Source of the DNA: JBCBKU01 sp038521345
GTDB taxonomy: Bacteria > Pseudomonadota > Alphaproteobacteria > Rhodobacterales > Rhodobacteraceae
Direction: 5' to 3'
DNA: 64,000 bases
NCBI GenBank assembly: GCA_038521345.1
Contig: JBCBKU010000004.1
Location: 1 to 64,000, forward strand
Positions 15,742 to 24,805 of this stretch are shown in pieces. Position 1 is the stretch's first letter, and each line of letters starts with the position of its first letter. The translations under genes and the position numbers were made by a program. The notes below the pieces were generated by a model, which did no database searches, was not told where the DNA came from, and saw only the letters and a list, made by a program, of their open reading frames with translations.

Positions 15742-16542
15742 TCAGAGCACCGCTTCGATCCGGGTGATGTCGACGGGGTTGTTCAACTCCCAGAAGACCC
15801 GGCCCCGCGCATCCACCGGAACGCAGAGCATGCCTTCACCGTTCTCGAGAAAGCGCAACTGCTCCAGCCCCTCCGACCGCTCAAGGGGTCCTTCCGGCCA
15901 GCCTGCATAGGCATGAAGGCTGGCCGGGCGGTAGGCATAGACGCCGACATGGTGCCAGACCGGCGGCGCGGCGACATGAGGATCGGGCAGGAACGGAATG
16001 ACTTCCTTGGAGAAATACAGGGCCCGGTGATCGGAGGCGAAGACCGCCGTCGTGCCGCCAACCCGTCCGGCCATGCGGTCCTCGCGAAGCCGGCGATAGG
16101 TCTGCGCATCGCAAAGCAAAACCGGCGTGGCCGCTCCCATCTCAGGCCGCGCCCTGAGCCCGGCCACGAGGTCTTCCAGAAACCACGGTGGCGTCAGCGG
16201 GGCGTCGCCCTGAAGGTTCACGACGATGTCGGGCTGACCGTCCAGCACCGCGACGGCTTCGGCGCACCGCTCGGTGCCGTTTCGCGCGGCCGGCGACGTC
16301 ATGGCCACCTCGCCGCCGAACGATCTCACTGCTTCGGCGATGCGGTCGTCGTCGGTCGCCACGATCACCCGGTCAGCCGCCTGCACGGCCTGTCCGGCTT
16401 CCCAGGTGCGATGGATCAGGGACTTGGTCACACCATCGGCGCCGGTCAGCGGCTGCAACGGCTTGCCCGGAAACCGCGTCGAGGCATAGCGCGCCGGGAT
16501 GATGATCCAGACGCTCAGGGTGTCACCCCGGCCCGCAGGCAA
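15742..16542 (-). CDS. kdsB: 3-deoxy-manno-octulosonate cytidylyltransferase (CMP-Kdo synthetase)
   Basis: A 266-residue nucleotidyltransferase that activates Kdo with CTP for lipopolysaccharide inner-core synthesis in the cytoplasm. Visible are the nucleotide-binding opening IPARYASTRFPGKPL, the VIVATDDDRI metal site, the VNLQGDAPL motif and HHVGVYAYRPASL, all in the family order. It follows kdsD on the same strand. Its ATG at 16542 lies within the last bases of kdsD (28-base overlap); no other ATG, GTG or TTG lies before the IPARY motif except a CTG. Translational coupling to kdsD fits joint supply of CMP-Kdo. Confidence 0.93.
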   Translation of the reverse strand: MPAGRGDTLSVWIIIPARYASTRFPGKPLQPLTGADGVTKSLIHRTWEAGQAVQAADRVIVATDDDRIAEAVRSFGGEVAMTSPAARNGTERCAEAVAVLDGQPDIVVNLQGDAPLTPPWFLEDLVAGLRARPEMGAATPVLLCDAQTYRRLREDRMAGRVGGTTAVFASDHRALYFSKEVIPFLPDPHVAAPPVWHHVGVYAYRPASLHAYAGWPEGPLERSEGLEQLRFLENGEGMLCVPVDARGRVFWELNNPVDITRIEAVL

Positions 16543-17507
16543 TCATGGACATGGAGGAAGCCTGCAAAGGTTCCGTCCTCTTCCCGGACGACACAGCTGG
16601 TGATCCCCTTCCCCGTGCCGGTCATCAGCGCCAGCGCCTCCGAGGCCAGCCGGTCGGCGCCGATCCAAACCGGGTCGGCGGTGGCAATTTCCCCCGCGGT
16701 GGCCCCCCAGAGATCCCGTGCGTGGCGGCGCATGTCGCCGTCCGTCACGATGCCGCTCACGTCCCTGCCGTCCCAGATCAACGCGACCCCCAGCGCCTTT
16801 TCGGCCATCACCGCAACGGTTTCGGACATGGGCGCGTCCGGCGCGACGAACGGCAACGCCTCGCCCCGATGCATGAGGTCGCGGACCTTGAGAAGCCGCG
16901 TCCCCAACCGCCCACCGGGATGGTAGCGCCGGAAATCCTCGGGCGCCGTGCCCATCAGATGCGTGACACCGACGGCCAGGGCATCGCCGATGGCCAGCAT
17001 CAGGGTGGTGGACGTGGTGGGCGCAAGCCCGTTCGGGCAGACTTCGGTCACGCGGCCATAGGCGATGGTGACTTCGGCCGCCTTGCCAAGCGTCGAGTCC
17101 GCGATCCCGGTCAATGCGATGATCGGGTTCCCGTGGGCGCGGCAATACTGGATGAGGTCGCCCAGTTCCGACGTCTCGCCGGTATTCGACAGGATCAGGA
17201 CCACGCTGTCGGCTTCGACGAGCCCAAGATCGCCGTGGCTGGCCTCGCCCGCATGCAGGAAGATTGCCGATTGCCCCTCGGATCGCATGGTCGACGCGAT
17301 CTTCCCGGCGATGTGGCCGGATTTGCCGATCCCGGCCACGATCAGCGGGCCCGAAGATCGGTGGATCAGCCGGACGGCCCGGACAAGCGCGCCATTCATC
17401 TCCTTGGCAAAGCCGAGTATCGCGTCAGCTTCGCCCACGAGCGCGTCGCGGCAAGCGCGCATCAGGGCGGCGTCGTCAAGATCTGGGAGGCGGGCGTGGG
17501 TTTGCAC
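16515..17507 (-). CDS. kdsD: D-arabinose 5-phosphate isomerase (KdsD/KpsF)
   Basis: A 330-residue SIS-domain sugar isomerase with two CBS domains that turns ribulose 5-phosphate into arabinose 5-phosphate, the first step of Kdo synthesis. The SIS part (about 35-180) includes GIGKSGHIAGKIASTMRS, SHGDLGLVEADSVVLILSNTG and the ATEVCPNGLAPTTSTTLMLA type stretch, seen as EVCPNGLAPTTSTT. The CBS pair (about 210-325) begins VRDLMHRGEALPFV. It overlaps kdsB, so the two form a two-gene LPS unit. No kdsA or kdsC is visible in the window. Confidence 0.93.
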   Translation of the reverse strand: MQTHARLPDLDDAALMRACRDALVGEADAILGFAKEMNGALVRAVRLIHRSSGPLIVAGIGKSGHIAGKIASTMRSEGQSAIFLHAGEASHGDLGLVEADSVVLILSNTGETSELGDLIQYCRAHGNPIIALTGIADSTLGKAAEVTIAYGRVTEVCPNGLAPTTSTTLMLAIGDALAVGVTHLMGTAPEDFRRYHPGGRLGTRLLKVRDLMHRGEALPFVAPDAPMSETVAVMAEKALGVALIWDGRDVSGIVTDGDMRRHARDLWGATAGEIATADPVWIGADRLASEALALMTGTGKGITSCVVREEDGTFAGFLHVHDCLRAGVTP

Positions 17508-17587
17508 GTGCTCGGGGCCTTCGCTGCCCGTTCGGGGCGTTTCGGCGGTCTATACCGGGCGCCGTCCGATTTGCAAAGTCGCGCGCA

Positions 17588-18514
17588 TCAGCCGATGGGC
17601 GCGCCGGTGCGTCGACGTGCTGGTCCGAAGAGGGCCGCAAGCGCCAGAACGATCCCCGAGACTGTGGCGATCATGCCCGCGGCGCTGACGGCATGAACCC
17701 CTCCCAGCCACAGCGGTCCGTATCCAGCCAGCACATAGCCAAGGATTGCCGAAAGAGTCGCGAAGACAAGGCTCCACGCCACCTGAAACCCAAGGCGCTC
17801 GGTCATAAGCCGAGCCGCCGCAGGCGGACAAATGAACATGGCTATGACGATGATCGAGCCCACGGCATCAAAGGCCGCGACGGCCGCCACGGCCGACGCA
17901 ACCACGAGCCCAAGGCCCAATGGCCCAGTCGGTATGCCCACCGACCGCGCAAACCCCTCGTCAAAGGTCGCGATCCTGAGTGCCCGCCAGTAAAGCGCCG
18001 TGAGCGCCGCAATCAGGGCCGCCACCAGCGCGATCCGCCCAAGCTCCGGCGGCAATCCGGACAGGGCCACAGGATCGGCGAGCGAGGACCAACCATCGGC
18101 TCGCAGCCAGACGAGGCTTTCGAGGTTGCCCATCAGGGCGTGCTCCACATCAAGATGCACGTCCGAGGTGTCCGACTGTTCCAGAAGCAGAACGCCCCCG
18201 GCGAACAAAGTGGTGAAGACGACGCCCATTGCGGCGCCGGGCTCGATCCGGCCAAGCCGCTTGACGGCCTCGATCAAACCAACAGCGACCAGCGCTGCCA
18301 GACCCGCACCGATCAGCATCGGCCCGGTCTCGACCCGACCCGTGACCAGAAACGCAACGACAATCCCGGGAAGAACCACGTGGCTGATCGCATCGCCAAT
18401 CAGTGCCTGCCGGCGCAGGATCAGGAAATTGCCCGGCAAGGCGCAGGCAATCGAGGCCAGCACGCCGATCAGGATCGGCACAAGGCTGAATTGAACGAAC
18501 TCGGCGCCCATCAT
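17588..18514 (-). CDS. Metal ABC importer permease (ZnuB/MntB/SitD type)
   Basis: A 308-residue permease of the ABC-3 family with about eight hydrophobic segments. Typical features are LRRQALIGDAISHVVLPGIV near residue 35 and VGSIIVIAMFICPPAAARLMT near 220, which contain the helix-loop that contacts the ATPase. It is the last gene of a four-gene unit running from 21495 and overlaps the preceding permease by four bases (18511-18514). With the binding protein's metal motif it forms a manganese/zinc importer. The C-terminus is short, unlike the companion permease. Confidence 0.92.
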   Translation of the reverse strand: MMGAEFVQFSLVPILIGVLASIACALPGNFLILRRQALIGDAISHVVLPGIVVAFLVTGRVETGPMLIGAGLAALVAVGLIEAVKRLGRIEPGAAMGVVFTTLFAGGVLLLEQSDTSDVHLDVEHALMGNLESLVWLRADGWSSLADPVALSGLPPELGRIALVAALIAALTALYWRALRIATFDEGFARSVGIPTGPLGLGLVVASAVAAVAAFDAVGSIIVIAMFICPPAAARLMTERLGFQVAWSLVFATLSAILGYVLAGYGPLWLGGVHAVSAAGMIATVSGIVLALAALFGPARRRTGAPIG

Positions 18515-19725
18515 GCCCCCCCGGCCGGGACGGGCCCGCCAATTTCGGCGTCGAACGCAGCGATCTCGTCCGGCGTGAACACCTCTTCGATCGGGGTCAG
18601 CCCGTCATAGCGCCCGGCTTGCGCGGTGTCGCGGTGCAGGCGACGGGCCACGTCCCAGCGCCGTTCGTCGCGGGCGATGCGCGCCGCGGCCGCACGGCCC
18701 ACATCCGTCGCCACCCCGTCTGCCCGGATCAGGCCCTCGGCCACCAGAACGCGAAGCGTATAGGCATCGTGGATCGGCTCGGAACGCGCGAGCGCTAGAA
18801 GCCCCTGCCGGCGATGAACCCGCCGCGCAAAGCCCCGCCGGCGCAGCATCGCACCTGCGATCCCGCGAGCAGGCGCGAAAAGCAACGAAAAGACAAAAAG
18901 CACCGCCGCCACAAGGACGATGATGGGGCCGGTTGGCAGATCCGGAGCCGAAGCTGAAAGTGTCGCGCCCACATAGCCCGAGACCCCGCCAATGGCTCCG
19001 GCGATCCAAAGAACGCGGTCCGCCCGCTCGGTCCAGAACCGCGCCGTAACCGGCGGAATGATCAAAAGTGCCACGATCAGGATCAGGCCCACGATCTTGA
19101 GGCCAATTACCGTCACGGCCATGACAAGCCCCATCATGGCAAGGTCAATGGCCGAGATGTTGTAGCCGCGGGCGGCCGCATAATCCGGATCGAAGGCCAC
19201 AAGGGTCATTGGGCGCCGAAGGACCCACGTGACCAAGACGGTCACCGCACCGCCGACGGCGATGAGCACCGCGTCAGAGAACAGCATCCCCGCCGTCGTG
19301 CCCAGAAGGAACCCTTCGAGCCCCGCCTGGCGCCCGGACGCCATGGTTTGGATGATGGTCAGGACCACGACTCCGGCGCCGAAAAACACCGAGAGTACGG
19401 CACCGATCGCTGCGTCCTCGTTCAACCGGGTGCGCCGGGTCAGCCATTGGACCGCGAGGAGGCCGAGCCATGCCGACACTGCCGACCCAAGGAGCAGGCC
19501 CAAAAGGCTGCGCCCGTCGCCCCCTGATCCGACCATCACGATGAAGGCCAGTCCGATCCCGGGCAGGGTCGCATGGGCCACCGCGTCCGAGACCAGTGCA
19601 CGCTTACGAAGATACAAGAACGTGCCCGCCGCCCCGCCCGCGAACCCGAGAAGCGCGGCCCCGATGGCCACAAGTGCTGCGTTGTAGCCCGCCCCGAGGA
19701 AGAGGGCATCTAGAAACGCGCTCAC
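18511..19725 (-). CDS. Metal ABC importer permease with C-terminal winged-helix-like extension
   Basis: A 404-residue member of the ABC-3 (ZnuB/MntB/SitC) permease family. Membrane helices fill about 1-290, with LRKRALVSDAVAHATLPGIG and VGLILIVALLIIPPVTARFW as family landmarks. Beyond that is a cytoplasmic tail of about 110 residues, rich in Arg and Ala (HRRQGLLALARSEPIHDAY, VLVAEGLIRADGVATDVGR), which has the helix spacing of a DtxR/MntR-like winged helix. Such tails occur in the TroC/MntC subgroup. It overlaps the ATPase gene by four bases. The tail may sense metal or bind the ATPase; that is inference. Confidence 0.9.
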   Translation of the reverse strand: MSAFLDALFLGAGYNAALVAIGAALLGFAGGAAGTFLYLRKRALVSDAVAHATLPGIGLAFIVMVGSGGDGRSLLGLLLGSAVSAWLGLLAVQWLTRRTRLNEDAAIGAVLSVFFGAGVVVLTIIQTMASGRQAGLEGFLLGTTAGMLFSDAVLIAVGGAVTVLVTWVLRRPMTLVAFDPDYAAARGYNISAIDLAMMGLVMAVTVIGLKIVGLILIVALLIIPPVTARFWTERADRVLWIAGAIGGVSGYVGATLSASAPDLPTGPIIVLVAAVLFVFSLLFAPARGIAGAMLRRRGFARRVHRRQGLLALARSEPIHDAYTLRVLVAEGLIRADGVATDVGRAAAARIARDERRWDVARRLHRDTAQAGRYDGLTPIEEVFTPDEIAAFDAEIGGPVPAGGA

Positions 19726-20534
19726 CCGGCTTGGCCGAGTGCGCCGAGGGTTTCGGCCGTAAGGCGCCCGCCGTAAGCCGCTTGCAGAGCATCCGGCGTG
19801 AATGCCGTGGTCACTGGCCCTTCGGCGATCTTGCGCACATTGATCAGGAGAACGTGGTCGAAGTACGACGCGACCGTACCGAGGTCATGATGCACCGCGA
19901 CAATCGACCGGCCTTCTGCCTTCAACGCGGCAAGAACGTCGATGATCGCCCGCTCGGTTGCGGCATCGACCCCGGCAAAAGGCTCGTCCAAAAGGTAGAG
20001 ATCCGCGTTCTGAGCCAAGGCGCGCGCGAGGAACACACGTTGCTGCTGGCCCCCGGACAATTGCCCGATCTGCCGACTGGCGAATTCAGCCATTCCAACC
20101 CGATCAAGCGCGTCCCGAACAGATGCTTTCAGAGCCCCGGTCAGCCGTCCGACAAGTCCGGTCCGGCGATAAAGCCCCATGGCCACGACATCGAAGACCG
20201 TGGCCGGGAAATCCCAGTCCACGCTTGCACGTTGCGGCACGAAAGCGATGCGGTCCCGTGCCGCGTCCACCGGCCGGCCGAACGCGGTCACGTCACCCGA
20301 AACCCGCGGCACGAGGCCAAGCGCGGCCTTCAGCAAGGTGGACTTGCCCGCCCCGTTCGGCCCTACGATCGCCGTCATTGCACCTGCTTCAAAGGCGGCA
20401 TCGACAGAGAAGATCGCCGGCTTCTCGCCATAGGAAACCGTCAGGCCGGCCACACTCAACGCAGGTGGCGGCGCCGGTTCCATGGCCCGTTCTGCGCCTG
20501 GCCCATGCACCAATTCAAGGGTTTGCGGGTTCAT
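19722..20534 (-). CDS. Metal ABC importer ATPase (ZnuC/MntB/SitB type)
   Basis: A 270-residue cytoplasmic ATP-binding subunit. The Walker A GPNGAGKST, Q-loop PQRASVDWDFPATVFD, signature LSGGQQQRV and Walker B LYLLDEPFAGVD are intact; VDWDFPATV is the typical Q-loop of metal importers. It is ten bases downstream of the binding-protein gene and overlaps the first permease by four bases. It drives uptake through the two permeases encoded after it. The start at 20534 gives a slightly long N-terminus; an internal start near residue 17 would also be possible. Confidence 0.94.
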   Translation of the reverse strand: MNPQTLELVHGPGAERAMEPAPPPALSVAGLTVSYGEKPAIFSVDAAFEAGAMTAIVGPNGAGKSTLLKAALGLVPRVSGDVTAFGRPVDAARDRIAFVPQRASVDWDFPATVFDVVAMGLYRRTGLVGRLTGALKASVRDALDRVGMAEFASRQIGQLSGGQQQRVFLARALAQNADLYLLDEPFAGVDAATERAIIDVLAALKAEGRSIVAVHHDLGTVASYFDHVLLINVRKIAEGPVTTAFTPDALQAAYGGRLTAETLGALGQAG

Positions 20535-20544
20535 CCTTGGGCCC

Positions 20545-21495
20545 TCAGTTGATGCTCAGACGATCGGACATGCCACCATCCGGCGCTTGCCCGCCAAGGG
20601 CCCGTGCAATGAGTGTCGCGTTGTGATCGATCATGCCCATATAGGTGCCTTCATAGGTGCCTGGCGTGCCCATGGCGTCGGAGAAAAGCGCGCCTCCGAT
20701 GGTGACGGTGTGGCCCCGCGCCGCCGCGCCTTCGATCAACGCGCGCACATTCCTGTCGGATACCGACGTTTCGACAAATACAGCCGCGACGTCTCGGTCC
20801 ACCAGAACGTCCACCAGATCGGCGACGCGTTTAAGACCTGCTTCGCTTTCCGTCGAGATGCCCTGAATACCCATCACTTCGAAGCCGTATGCCGTGCCGA
20901 AATAGTTGAAGGCGTCATGGGCTGTGACGAGGACGCGGGCGTTCTCCGGCACCGAAGCCAGAACGTTTGCCGTGTACTCGGCAAGGGCATCAAGTTCGGC
21001 GATATAGCTCTCGGCATTGGCGGCAAAGACTTCGGCATGGTCCGGCGCCACCCCGCTCAGCGCGTCACGCACTGACAGCACCACGCCGGACCAGAGTGTC
21101 GGATCCATCCAGACATGAGGATCCTTTTTGTCCGCATAGTCATCATGGCCAAGCAGGCTCGTGGCGGGCAGCGCCTCGGCGACGGCAACCACGGGCTTTT
21201 CCGCAGCGAGCTCGTCCAGGAAACGTTCCATTTGTGCCTCAAGGAACAGACCGTGCCAAAGCACGATATCCGCCCGAGCCATGGCGACGATGTCGGTCCG
21301 GGTGACCCGGTACGCATGAGGATCGACACCCGGGCCCATCAGCGCGCGTATTTCGACGGCTTCGCCGCCCACCACACGGGCGGCATCGGCGATCATGCCC
21401 GTCGTGGCCACGACCTGCAGCGTATCTGCGGCGGCGGGCCCCGAAATACCGATCACAACCGACAAGGCGGCCAGCAGGCGGGAAAGAGCGCGCAT
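20545..21495 (-). CDS. Metal-binding periplasmic protein (TroA/SitA/ZnuA family)
   Basis: A 316-residue cluster A-I binding protein for Mn2+, Zn2+ or Fe2+. It has a signal peptide (MRALSRLLAALSVVIGISGPAAA) and the expected metal ligands: VDPHAYRVTRTD, KDPHVWMDPTLW, VTAHDAFNYFG and the C-terminal ETSVSDRNVRAL, matching the three His plus one Asp pattern of TroA. There is no long histidine-rich loop like that of ZnuA, which favours manganese over zinc. The ATG at 21495 is chosen because earlier starts would place about 20 charged and aromatic residues before the signal. It is the first gene of the operon, behind two Fur/Mur-like boxes. Confidence 0.92.
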   Translation of the reverse strand: MRALSRLLAALSVVIGISGPAAADTLQVVATTGMIADAARVVGGEAVEIRALMGPGVDPHAYRVTRTDIVAMARADIVLWHGLFLEAQMERFLDELAAEKPVVAVAEALPATSLLGHDDYADKKDPHVWMDPTLWSGVVLSVRDALSGVAPDHAEVFAANAESYIAELDALAEYTANVLASVPENARVLVTAHDAFNYFGTAYGFEVMGIQGISTESEAGLKRVADLVDVLVDRDVAAVFVETSVSDRNVRALIEGAAARGHTVTIGGALFSDAMGTPGTYEGTYMGMIDHNATLIARALGGQAPDGGMSDRLSIN

Positions 21496-21531
21496 GGGAC
21501 TTCTCCGATGGAAGTATACTACCCATGAAAA

Positions 21532-21577
21532 TGCGACCCATTCGCAAAAAGTCAATGCTCTTGCGACTTATTCTCAA
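21532..21577 (-). promoter_or_regulatory. Two Fur/Mur-type operator boxes before the metal importer operon
   Basis: Box one is TGCGACCCATTCGCA (21532-21546), with TGCGA and TCGCA as perfect inverted arms around five bases. Box two is TTGCGACTTATTCTCAA (21561-21577), a near-palindrome with the same spacing. Their centres are 30 bases apart, about three DNA turns, so two dimers would sit on one face. Both lie 37-82 bases upstream of the binding-protein ATG. The pattern resembles alphaproteobacterial Fur/Mur sites; it predicts repression in high manganese or iron. Confidence 0.68.
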
Positions 21578-21590
21578 CAGAAATTGAGTA

Positions 21591-23426
21591 TCAGCGGCCG
21601 TTCGCCGCCATCACCTCGGCCGCCCGTCGTATTCCGGGATCGGCTCCAAGATCCTCGGCCGCGACCGGCAGGCGCTGACGCCAGTTCGGATAGCAGGCGA
21701 CGGTCCCGGGCAAGTTCGGTTGATCGGCCAGCCCAAGCGCATCCTCGACCTGCACCGCGACCAGCCGCGATCCGCTGGCAGCAAGATGGGCGTGAACCCG
21801 GTCGGCGCCGTCTCCACCCAGTGTGCGGTGCAGGCGCGCGACCTCTTCCTGTCGGCGCGCCTGCTCTGCCGAGGCGGAGTCGGCGCGGATCAAGCCAATG
21901 TGGGCCCGGGCCGCAATATCCCGCCCCTCGCGCCAACCGGCGTAGGTCGGAAGGTCATGGGTCCCAAACGACGTCATGGCCCGTTCCGGATAGGCGTCGG
22001 GTGTTTCCTCCGGCTCGAACATCGCCAGCCGACATCCAAGGATACCGGCCGCTGCGAGAGCCTCGCGCAGGCCACCCGGAATGTTGCCGAGATCTTCGCC
22101 CACAACAGTCGCGCCGGCCCGCGCCGCCTCGATCCGGACCACCGCAAGCATCGCCGCCCGCGGCATGGCCACATAGGCGCCTGGCACGGAGCGGTCCGTC
22201 GGCGCCCAAAACGCCCGTTCGAACCCGAGGATGTGATCAATCCGCAAAAGCCGAGCGAAACGGAACTGGTACCGCAAGGTTTCGGCAAGGGCCCGAAATC
22301 CGCTCCGCGCCAGCGCCATGGGCGCGAATGGCGCGAGGTTCCAGACTTGCCCATCCGGGCTGAACGCGTCGGGCGGCGCCCCAAGCGAGACGCCCGAGGC
22401 GAAGATCCCGGGTTCGGCCCAGGTCTCGGCCCCGAAGGGATGCGTGCCGACGGCGAGATCGAGATAAAGCCCATGGGCCATCCCGGCCCCGGCCTTCGCC
22501 GCCGCGGACAATTGCGCCTCGGCCGCGGTCTGCAACCAGGCATGCAAGCCGATCCGGTCACCATTTCGGGCTGCGAACGCGGCAACTGCGGGCCCCTCCG
22601 GATCCCGCAGCGCCGGGTCCCAGCTGTCCCAATACGGGCCCTCGACCTCCGACAGCGCCTGATGGGTCGCGAACCGCCGCAGGTCCGCCCCGCCCTCGGA
22701 CAACGCGGCGCGTCCAGCATCCGGGCCCGGAAAAGCCGCTTCTGCCGCGTGCCGGACCGCACGCTCGGCTTCGGGATAATCGAGATGCGGCCCGTTCCCC
22801 AGGCGCGGCGCACCGACGATATGAAGGTGACGTGTCGAGAGGCGCCGCCGGTGCGAGGGTGAATAGGGGCTGATCGCCGCGGGATCCGTTGGAAAGCCGG
22901 CGTGAACGGGGTTGATGCCTACAAAGCCGGCACCTCCAGCCGCAAGCGCCCGGACCGCCGCCTCGAGGTCCCGGTAGTCTCCAATCCCGCCGGCCTCCTC
23001 GGTTCTCAAGCCGTAAAGAGGAAGCGTGACACCCCAGCCGCGCGCGGGCAGCGGGAGGGAACGCGGCGCCGCGACAATCCATGCGTCATCACGGTCGGCC
23101 ACGCGATGTACACCCATGGGGAGCGGCGGCAGCGGACCCCGGCCCTCCAAGGACCGTCCGTCCTCAAGCTCGATTGCCCAGTCGCCGGGAAGTTCGGGAC
23201 CCGCCTGCCCGGCCTCGACCACTTGCGCCACCGGAACGGCGCGCGCGGCTTGGGCGGCTTCCTCTGCTTTCCGACGCTCGGTTATCGCGGAAGGATCAAG
23301 ATCGATCCCCATCGCCGCAAGGCACATCGCCGCGCTTTCGGGTGCGGTGTCGCGCCGGACACCGTCAATACCGGTATAGTCAGGCTGGACGCCCATGAGC
23401 CGGGCAAGAGCCATGAGATCGTCCAT
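21591..23426 (-). CDS. malQ: 4-alpha-glucanotransferase (amylomaltase)
   Basis: A 611-residue GH77 enzyme that moves glucan chains between maltodextrins, usually with glycogen or maltose metabolism. Landmarks are GIGDYRDLEAAVRALAAGGA, INPVHAGFPTDPAAISPYSP, the nucleophile region LLRIDHILGFERAFW (Asp), the acid/base glutamate in VVGEDLGN and the third acidic residue in FGTHDLPTYAGWREG. Length is normal for the bacterial form without the plant-type insertion. It stands alone here; no glgB, glgX or other glycogen genes are in the window. Its 3' end is 14 bases from the second Fur/Mur-like box of the metal operon. Confidence 0.92.
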   Translation of the reverse strand: MDDLMALARLMGVQPDYTGIDGVRRDTAPESAAMCLAAMGIDLDPSAITERRKAEEAAQAARAVPVAQVVEAGQAGPELPGDWAIELEDGRSLEGRGPLPPLPMGVHRVADRDDAWIVAAPRSLPLPARGWGVTLPLYGLRTEEAGGIGDYRDLEAAVRALAAGGAGFVGINPVHAGFPTDPAAISPYSPSHRRRLSTRHLHIVGAPRLGNGPHLDYPEAERAVRHAAEAAFPGPDAGRAALSEGGADLRRFATHQALSEVEGPYWDSWDPALRDPEGPAVAAFAARNGDRIGLHAWLQTAAEAQLSAAAKAGAGMAHGLYLDLAVGTHPFGAETWAEPGIFASGVSLGAPPDAFSPDGQVWNLAPFAPMALARSGFRALAETLRYQFRFARLLRIDHILGFERAFWAPTDRSVPGAYVAMPRAAMLAVVRIEAARAGATVVGEDLGNIPGGLREALAAAGILGCRLAMFEPEETPDAYPERAMTSFGTHDLPTYAGWREGRDIAARAHIGLIRADSASAEQARRQEEVARLHRTLGGDGADRVHAHLAASGSRLVAVQVEDALGLADQPNLPGTVACYPNWRQRLPVAAEDLGADPGIRRAAEVMAANGR

Positions 23427-23445
23427 GGCCCCGCGCCGGTCCGGT

Positions 23446-24192
23446 TCAGGCCGACAGCGCCTCGAGCACCTCGTCCGAGATCTCGAAGTTCGCGGTCACG
23501 CGCTGGACGTCGTCGTCGTCCTCGAGCACTTCAATCAACCGCATCAGCTTTTGAGCACCGTCAAGATCAAGATCCGTGGTGGTGGTGGGCTTCCAGATAA
23601 GTTTTGTCGAATCCGCTTCGCCCAGTTCGGTCTCGAGCGCCGTCGAGACATCGTTCAAGTCTGTGTCGGCGGTGTAGATGATATGCCCGTCTTCCGAGCT
23701 TTCCACGTCTTCCGCCCCGGCCTCGATCGCCGCCATCATGACCGTGTCCTCGTCGCCGATGGCCGCCGGATAGACGATTTCACCTTTCCGGTCGAACATG
23801 AAGCTGACGGACCCCGTTTCGCCAAGGTTTCCGCCGTGCTTGCCGAAGGTCGAACGCACGGTCGACGCGGTGCGGTTTCGGTTGTCGGTCATCGCTTCGA
23901 CGATGACGGCCACACCGCCGGGTCCGTATCCTTCGTAGCGAATCTCTTCGTAATCCTCGCCATCTCCGCCCTGCGACTTCTTGATCGCCCGGTCGATCAC
24001 GTCTTTCGGAACCGATTGCGACTTGGCTTCCTTCACCGCAAGGCGAAGCCGCGGGTTCTTGTCAGGATCGGGATCGCCCATCTTGGCGGCGACCGTGATT
24101 TCCTTGGCGAGCTTTGAGAACAGTTTCGACCGCGCGGCATCCTGGCGCCCCTTGCGGTGCTGGATGTTTGCCCATTTTGAATGGCCTGCCAT
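23446..24192 (-). CDS. yebC: YebC/PmpR-family DNA-binding/translation-associated protein
   Basis: A 248-residue member of the YebC/TACO1 family. It begins MAGHSKWANIQHRKGRQDA, the universal N-terminus of the family, and has the conserved acidic second domain (SVSFMFDRKGEIVYPA). YebC proteins have been described both as transcription regulators and as factors that ease ribosome stalling on proline-rich stretches. The start is unambiguous and the length is standard. It follows malQ upstream on the minus strand with 19 bases between, but the two need not be co-transcribed. Confidence 0.96.
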   Translation of the reverse strand: MAGHSKWANIQHRKGRQDAARSKLFSKLAKEITVAAKMGDPDPDKNPRLRLAVKEAKSQSVPKDVIDRAIKKSQGGDGEDYEEIRYEGYGPGGVAVIVEAMTDNRNRTASTVRSTFGKHGGNLGETGSVSFMFDRKGEIVYPAAIGDEDTVMMAAIEAGAEDVESSEDGHIIYTADTDLNDVSTALETELGEADSTKLIWKPTTTTDLDLDGAQKLMRLIEVLEDDDDVQRVTANFEISDEVLEALSA

Positions 24193-24278
24193 GGGTCCCG
24201 GATCCTCTTCTGGCGCTGCTGCGGGGCGTTTTAGGCAAAGGGCCGCGCCCCTGCAAGCGCCCGCATTGGGCGAACGCG

Positions 24279-24731
24279 CTAGGCGCGCTCGTCTTTGGGC
24301 GAGCCCATGACCACATGTGTTGTGATCTGGCGCACCGAGGGGAGTGCCCCCAGCTTGTCAGTGTGAAAGAGTTTGTAGGCCGCGAGGTCCTCGGTTTCGA
24401 CACGCAGCAGGTACTCCACGTTGCCGGTGATGTTGTGGCATTCGCGGACCTCTGGGTACCGCGCCATGGCGCGCTCGAATGCCAGTTGCGCGGCCTGGCT
24501 ATGATCGGCAAGACCCACCGAAACAAACGCAAGGAACCCCTGCCCCAGCGCGACCCGGTTTATCACGGCACGAAAGCCCCGGATCACACCGGAGCGTTCA
24601 AGCGCCGCGACCCGGCGCAGACACGCTGATGCCGAAAGCCCCACACGTGCGGCGAGTTCGGTGTTGGGGATCCGCCCATCACGACCAAGTTCACGCAAGA
24701 TTCGGTCGTCTATTTCGTCAATCTTCGTCAT
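24279..24731 (-). CDS. Lrp/AsnC-family transcriptional regulator
   Basis: A 150-residue regulator with an N-terminal helix-turn-helix (IDDRILRELGRDGRIPNTELAARVGLS) and a C-terminal RAM effector-binding domain (about 70-140). It is divergent from a LysE-family exporter with about 75 bases between, an arrangement known from LysG/LysE and Lrp/ArgO pairs. The likely ligand is an amino acid, and the exporter is the likely target. Its reading frame and length are normal. Confidence 0.93.
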   Translation of the reverse strand: MTKIDEIDDRILRELGRDGRIPNTELAARVGLSASACLRRVAALERSGVIRGFRAVINRVALGQGFLAFVSVGLADHSQAAQLAFERAMARYPEVRECHNITGNVEYLLRVETEDLAAYKLFHTDKLGALPSVRQITTHVVMGSPKDERA

Positions 24732-24805
24732 TTCGTGTGTATTCTCGTACCGTTACTCGGTGATTTGCAACCATCCGTCGGAAAAGGCGCGCAAGAATTG
24801 CCCGC

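Noticed and set aside
14938..16926. Long plus-strand open frame over the M20, kdsB and kdsD genes
   Set aside because: It crosses three recognised minus-strand genes and the intergenic repeat. The sequence has no family features.
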